Positions 60,796-64,000 of a stretch of 64,000 bases of DNA are shown here, in pieces. The notes beneath the pieces were generated by a model, which saw nothing but the letters and a program-made list of their open reading frames with translations, was not told the origin of the DNA and searched no databases. The stretch spans positions 310,001 to 374,000 of the forward strand of contig JACKAO010000001.1 in NCBI GenBank assembly GCA_020635035.1. The letters are read 5' to 3'. This DNA comes from Calditrichia bacterium. Its GTDB lineage: Bacteria > Calditrichota > Calditrichia > Calditrichales > J004. How positions within the stretch are numbered: position 1 is the stretch's first letter; each line of letters opens with the position of its first letter. Position numbers and translations under genes: made by a program.

Positions 60796-61299
60796 TTATT
60801 TGGCTTTTTTCAACATTCCTTCTATTAAAAAACCAAAGCCAACTGTAATTAAAAGAACAGGCCAATATGTTGAAAATAAATCAGCAATTTCCCAGTAACT
60901 TATTTTTCCATAATGCATCACGAGAAATGGAATTCCTGCTGCAATAAAAATTAGCCCAAAGGTTACATTGGAAAATGTTTTTAAGGTAAATATGTAATAA
61001 ATAATATTTGATAAACCCAATGAAATAAGCAAAACAGGAAAAACAAAATGATCATAAACAGGGAGATATCCAAGATCAATTAATACCATTGCAGACGCAA
61101 GAAATATGAAAAAGCTGCCGCCCAAGAGCCCTTTCCGGGATGGATTTAAATAAGCTTTCCGAATAAGAGCAATTCCTAAAAAAGTAAAGCCATAGATAAA
61201 AATATATGGTCTGGTAAATGAAATCAGGTCAAACTGATTAAGCAATAAAAGACTACCAATTATTATTAATGAAATTGGTAAAAAATAGGATTTGTTCAC
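60796..61299 (-). CDS. Small membrane protein with four helices (LiaF/DUF5668-like)
   Basis: A 167-residue protein with about four to five hydrophobic helices (YFLPISLIIIGSLLLLNQF, PYIFIYGFTFLGIALI, then LGGSFFIFLASAMVLIDLG and YWPVLLITVGFGFLIEG). WPVLLITVGFGFLI is the pattern of LiaF/DUF5668-type membrane domains that often accompany PspC proteins. The GTG start at 61299 overlaps the stop of the PspC gene, with GGAGG upstream. Probably an envelope-stress partner of the PspC protein; function not proven. Confidence 0.75.
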   Translation of the reverse strand: MNKSYFLPISLIIIGSLLLLNQFDLISFTRPYIFIYGFTFLGIALIRKAYLNPSRKGLLGGSFFIFLASAMVLIDLGYLPVYDHFVFPVLLISLGLSNIIYYIFTLKTFSNVTFGLIFIAAGIPFLVMHYGKISYWEIADLFSTYWPVLLITVGFGFLIEGMLKKAK

Positions 61300-61982
61300 T
61301 GTTTTCCTCCATCATGTTTAAAAGAAGAAACTGTATGTGCTTCAGGAAAAACAATTATTGCAATAATATATGCTAAAATACCTAAACCTCCGGAAGCTAA
61401 TGTTGCAAAAACCCATAATAATCGGATTAGAGTAACATCAATGTCAAAATACTCAGCAAGACCTGTACAAACTCCTGCGAGCATCTTATTCTCATTTATT
61501 CTGTAAACAGTGTTTATTGGCTGCTGATCTGCGAAATTAGTTTTATCGCTTTCTTCGCTTTTACTTTTTTGATTATAAATAAGGTAAACTCCAAATCCCA
61601 CCAGTAACACAGCGAAAAGCCCCTGCCAAGGAACAGCCCACCAGTGGAAATTATAAAAAACACCTAATTGCTTAAGCAGAATAATTCCTCCGACTATAAT
61701 CAGCAATGATCCAAATAACTTTGAAAAATCACCTGAATTCTTTCCTGAAGATGGTAAACTCTGCTGAACAGGATTGTCAGGGATAATTATCAATGCAATA
61801 ACATAGGCAATAATTCCGGCACCTGCGAAAAGTGTAATGAATACCCATGCAATTCTGATAAGAATTGGATCAATGTTAAAATATTCAGCGATCCCACCGC
61901 AGACACCACCAATTAAGCGGTTTGCCTTTGATCTGTAAAGCTTATTTGTTTCTTTTGTTTGTTCAGATTGATTATGATTCAT
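61296..61982 (-). CDS. Membrane protein with two PspC domains
   Basis: A 228-residue protein with two PspC modules: KANRLIGGVCGGIAEYF...DPILIRIAW (about 19-65) and KMLAGVCTGLAEYFDIDVTL (about 168-190), each followed by a helix, plus two more helices between them (about 90-135). PspC domains regulate envelope stress responses and, in proteobacteria, join PspB. AGGAGGT lies before the ATG. It is coupled to the downstream membrane gene by a 4-base overlap and is 48 bases after greA. Confidence 0.86.
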   Translation of the reverse strand: MNHNQSEQTKETNKLYRSKANRLIGGVCGGIAEYFNIDPILIRIAWVFITLFAGAGIIAYVIALIIIPDNPVQQSLPSSGKNSGDFSKLFGSLLIIVGGIILLKQLGVFYNFHWWAVPWQGLFAVLLVGFGVYLIYNQKSKSEESDKTNFADQQPINTVYRINENKMLAGVCTGLAEYFDIDVTLIRLLWVFATLASGGLGILAYIIAIIVFPEAHTVSSFKHDGGKQ

Positions 61983-62030
61983 TTTACCTCCTGCTTTACT
62001 CTAAAAAGACGATCGGGACGCTTTAATGTT

Positions 62031-62507
62031 TCATTCAGGAAGACTGATAGATAGCAGTTTATATTTCAAAGTACCTGCAGGAACATTTATTTCAGCAATT
62101 TCACCAACTTTTTTCCCAAGAAGTCCTTTTCCCACAGGTGATGCTATTGATATTTTACCAAGTTTAAAATTAGCTTCGTCATCAGAGACCAAAGTATATT
62201 CAAATTCTTTATTTGTTTTCTGATCCTGAACTTTTACTTTTGTCAGGATGCTGGCCTGGTCCGTTGTGAGTTCACTTTCATCAATGATCCGTGCCCTGGC
62301 AACACGATCCTGAAGCTGTAGTATTTTTGTTTCCACAAGGGATAATTCTTCCCGCGCTGCATGGTATTCAGCATTTTCTTTAAGATCACCATGATCACGA
62401 GCCGTTGCGACTTTTTGCGATACTTCAGGCCGTTTTGTGTATTTAAGTGTGTGTAATTCAGTTTTTAGCTTTTCCAAACCTTCAGCTGTTAAATATACGA
62501 ATTCCAC
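62031..62507 (-). CDS. greA: Transcription elongation factor GreA
   Basis: A 158-residue Gre factor that rescues backtracked RNA polymerase. The N-terminal coiled coil has LTAEGLEKLKTELHTLK, KVATARDHGDLKENAEYHAA (tip acidic residues D and E), and the C-terminal domain has SPVGKGLLGKKVGE. It starts with GTG at 62507 with AAGGA upstream. It follows the RelA/SpoT gene by 42 bases. Confidence 0.96.
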   Translation of the reverse strand: MEFVYLTAEGLEKLKTELHTLKYTKRPEVSQKVATARDHGDLKENAEYHAAREELSLVETKILQLQDRVARARIIDESELTTDQASILTKVKVQDQKTNKEFEYTLVSDDEANFKLGKISIASPVGKGLLGKKVGEIAEINVPAGTLKYKLLSISLPE

Positions 62508-62549
62508 AAATAATCCTTTCTTATAATTCTTTACTTTTATTAAAAATAT

Positions 62550-64000
62550 TTAGTTAAGTTCGTTTACGCGTTCAACAGAAAAAACGCCAGGCAGTTTACT
62601 AATACTGTTGATAATTTTGGTGAGATGTTCCAGGTCTTTTACCTGGATATGCAGTTGTCCGCGTGCATACATATCTTCGGTGGAAAAATTAGCCATAACA
62701 ATATTGGTGTCTTGTTTTGAAACCGACAAAGTGACATCTCTTAAAAAATCACGTCTGTCTTCACCAATAATCATCAAATGAACAAGAAATTCCTGATTCT
62801 TTTCTATATCCCATTCAACATCTATAATTCTTTGTTTTTCTTCAAGAAGATTTATAAGGTTTTTGCAATCATTTCGGTGAATAGTAACCCCTTTGCCCTT
62901 AGTTAAATAACCCATAATCTGATCACCAGGAACAGGATGGCAGCATTTTGCAAAGTTAATTAGCATGTTATCCATGCCCTGCACCCTTATTCCGGATTGA
63001 TTTCTGGATTTCTTAAGATACTTTGTAAAAAAGTTTGCGGGCTTAGGAGTTTCCTTTTCTTCTATTTCTTCAGGAAAAAGTTTTTTCTGAATTGTATCAA
63101 TAACAATTTCACCCCGGCCTATAGCAATAATAAGCGATTCAAGATTACTGAAACCTATCTTTGAAATATTGTCCACAAGTTCAGGACTTTTCTCTGTCAG
63201 GTGGTTTTTCTTTAGAAATTTATTGAAAATTTCCTGACCTATTTCACGCGTCTGGGTAAATTGTTCTTCTTTCAGATATTTTTTTATCCAGTGCCGTGCT
63301 TTACTTGTTTTAACGAAACTTAACCAATCCCGGGAAGGTTTCTGATTCTGTGATGTAATAATCTCTACCTGATCACCACTGCGTAATTGTGTTCGCAACG
63401 GGACTATTTTACCGTTAACCTTAGCGCCAATACAATGATTACCAATATTGGTGTGAATGGCATAGGCAAAATCAATAGGTGATGAACTTGCCGGAAGTTT
63501 GTATAAATCTCCTTTTGGCGAAAACAGAAATACTTCATCCTGGAACAGATCGATTTTAAGGTCTTCCATAAAATCGCCCGCATCTTCATTAATCTGCCGA
63601 TCTAAAAGTTCTTTTACCCAATTAAGAGCAGCTTCAATAGAATTGTCTTCTTTGGATCCATGCTTGTATTTCCAGTGAGCAGCGATACCGTCTTCAGCTA
63701 AAATATGCATAGCGTTTGTTCGTATTTGAATTTCAACCATTTTTCCTGCCGGCCCGACAACTGTCGTGTGCAGAGACTGATAACCGTTTATCTTGGGCAT
63801 TGCGATATAATCTTTAAAGCGATCATACACCGGGTTAAACAAATTATGAATAATGCCCAAGGCGTAATAACATTCTTCAACTTTTTCGACAACAATACGA
63901 ATTGCCAGCAGATCATATATTTCTTCAAAAGGCCGGTTACGTTTCTTCATTTTAGTATAAATACTGAAAAAACTCTTTGGACGTCCGGAAATGGTTGGAT
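62550..64000 (-). CDS. RelA/SpoT-type (p)ppGpp synthetase/hydrolase, N-terminus outside window
   Basis: The C-terminal part (about 483 residues in the window, from ISGRPKSFFSIYTKM) of a long RSH protein. It has the synthetase core with FEEIYDLLAIRIVV and KINGYQSLHTTVVGP, the TGS domain (EVFLFSPKGDLYKLPASS), a helical region, the conserved-cysteine/zinc-finger stretch MLINFAKCCHPVPGD, and a C-terminal ACT domain. The hydrolase (HD) domain would lie upstream and cannot be judged, so RelA versus bifunctional Rel/SpoT is undecided. The frame continues through position 64000. It is the first gene of the greA/PspC transcript. Confidence 0.93.
   Translation of the reverse strand, partial: PTISGRPKSFFSIYTKMKKRNRPFEEIYDLLAIRIVVEKVEECYYALGIIHNLFNPVYDRFKDYIAMPKINGYQSLHTTVVGPAGKMVEIQIRTNAMHILAEDGIAAHWKYKHGSKEDNSIEAALNWVKELLDRQINEDAGDFMEDLKIDLFQDEVFLFSPKGDLYKLPASSSPIDFAYAIHTNIGNHCIGAKVNGKIVPLRTQLRSGDQVEIITSQNQKPSRDWLSFVKTSKARHWIKKYLKEEQFTQTREIGQEIFNKFLKKNHLTEKSPELVDNISKIGFSNLESLIIAIGRGEIVIDTIQKKLFPEEIEEKETPKPANFFTKYLKKSRNQSGIRVQGMDNMLINFAKCCHPVPGDQIMGYLTKGKGVTIHRNDCKNLINLLEEKQRIIDVEWDIEKNQEFLVHLMIIGEDRRDFLRDVTLSVSKQDTNIVMANFSTEDMYARGQLHIQVKDLEHLTKIINSISKLPGVFSVERVNELN

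Noticed and set aside
1..64000. CRISPR arrays, insertion sequences, prophage genes or integrases
   Set aside because: I saw no direct-repeat arrays, transposase or integrase motifs, and no terminal inverted repeats; the tRNA genes show no adjacent partial duplicates.

Overview
The window is a gap-free stretch of an AT-rich (by eye, high-30s percent GC) Gram-negative bacterial chromosome with no insertion sequences, phage genes or CRISPR arrays. Several traits suggest the FCB side of the tree, and a Calditrichota-like organism is my best guess. They are an OmpP1/FadL/PorV-type outer-membrane barrel, several large TPR envelope proteins and lipoproteins, a CsgG/FlgT-like protein, many TTG and GTG starts, and a csrA gene. 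No rRNA or marker search was possible, so the lineage is inference.

Layout. Every gene from 1 to 38519 is on the + strand and every gene from 38541 to 64000 is on the - strand. The blocks converge at about 38.53 kb. The only large non-coding gap lies just inside the - block and carries a 28-bp sequence with the architecture of a XerC/XerD dif site (38902-38929). I read this as the replication terminus region.

Plus block. It opens with the 3' part of purA and a metallophosphoesterase-like lipoprotein. A tightly overlapping trpD-C-F-B-A operon follows (no trpE/G in the window), continuing into chorismate mutase, mltG and a UvrD/PcrA helicase. Next come a 1210-residue TPR protein and a TPR/TolB-propeller lipoprotein, closed by a terminator. 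After that: an MrfA/MrfB-type DNA-repair helicase and exonuclease pair; acyl-CoA synthetase; purM, plsY, gpsA, fbp, asnS, acylphosphatase and apt; a CsgG-like protein and an outer-membrane barrel; tRNA-Arg; a TPR membrane protein; a class-III aminotransferase; an unknown polytopic membrane protein; a sirtuin; a TPR lipoprotein; rlpA, trxA and engB. The block ends with a putative leucine-catabolic pair (carboxyltransferase and enoyl-CoA hydratase) and csrA.

Minus block, in transcription order from the right edge: a RelA/SpoT homologue (truncated by the window), greA, a double-PspC protein and a small membrane protein, aroA and aroE, tRNA-Tyr and tRNA-Val. Then the classical thrS-infC-rpmI-rplT-pheS-pheT translation cluster, in which infC starts at a rare ATC codon. 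A coiled-coil protein, zapA, a 6S-like RNA, rny, ymdB and folD follow, then a DUF58 protein, a MerR regulator and tRNA-Pro(GGG). A lipid-carrier-like group comes next: GT2, pcm, DUF368, tRNA-Pro(CGG), and a fused prenol-kinase/DUF92 protein. The block ends with leuS and an orphan 68-residue gene.

Most striking points: (1) the dif-like site at the strand switch; (2) an RNase Y homologue whose HD metal-ligand residues are largely replaced although its KH domain and neighbour YmdB look intact; (3) a single-chain fusion of VTE5-like and VTE6/DUF92-like enzymes beside other polyprenyl-phosphate genes; (4) the zapA-6S RNA linkage; (5) the infC ATC start, which hides the N-terminal half of IF3 from start-codon-based gene finding.
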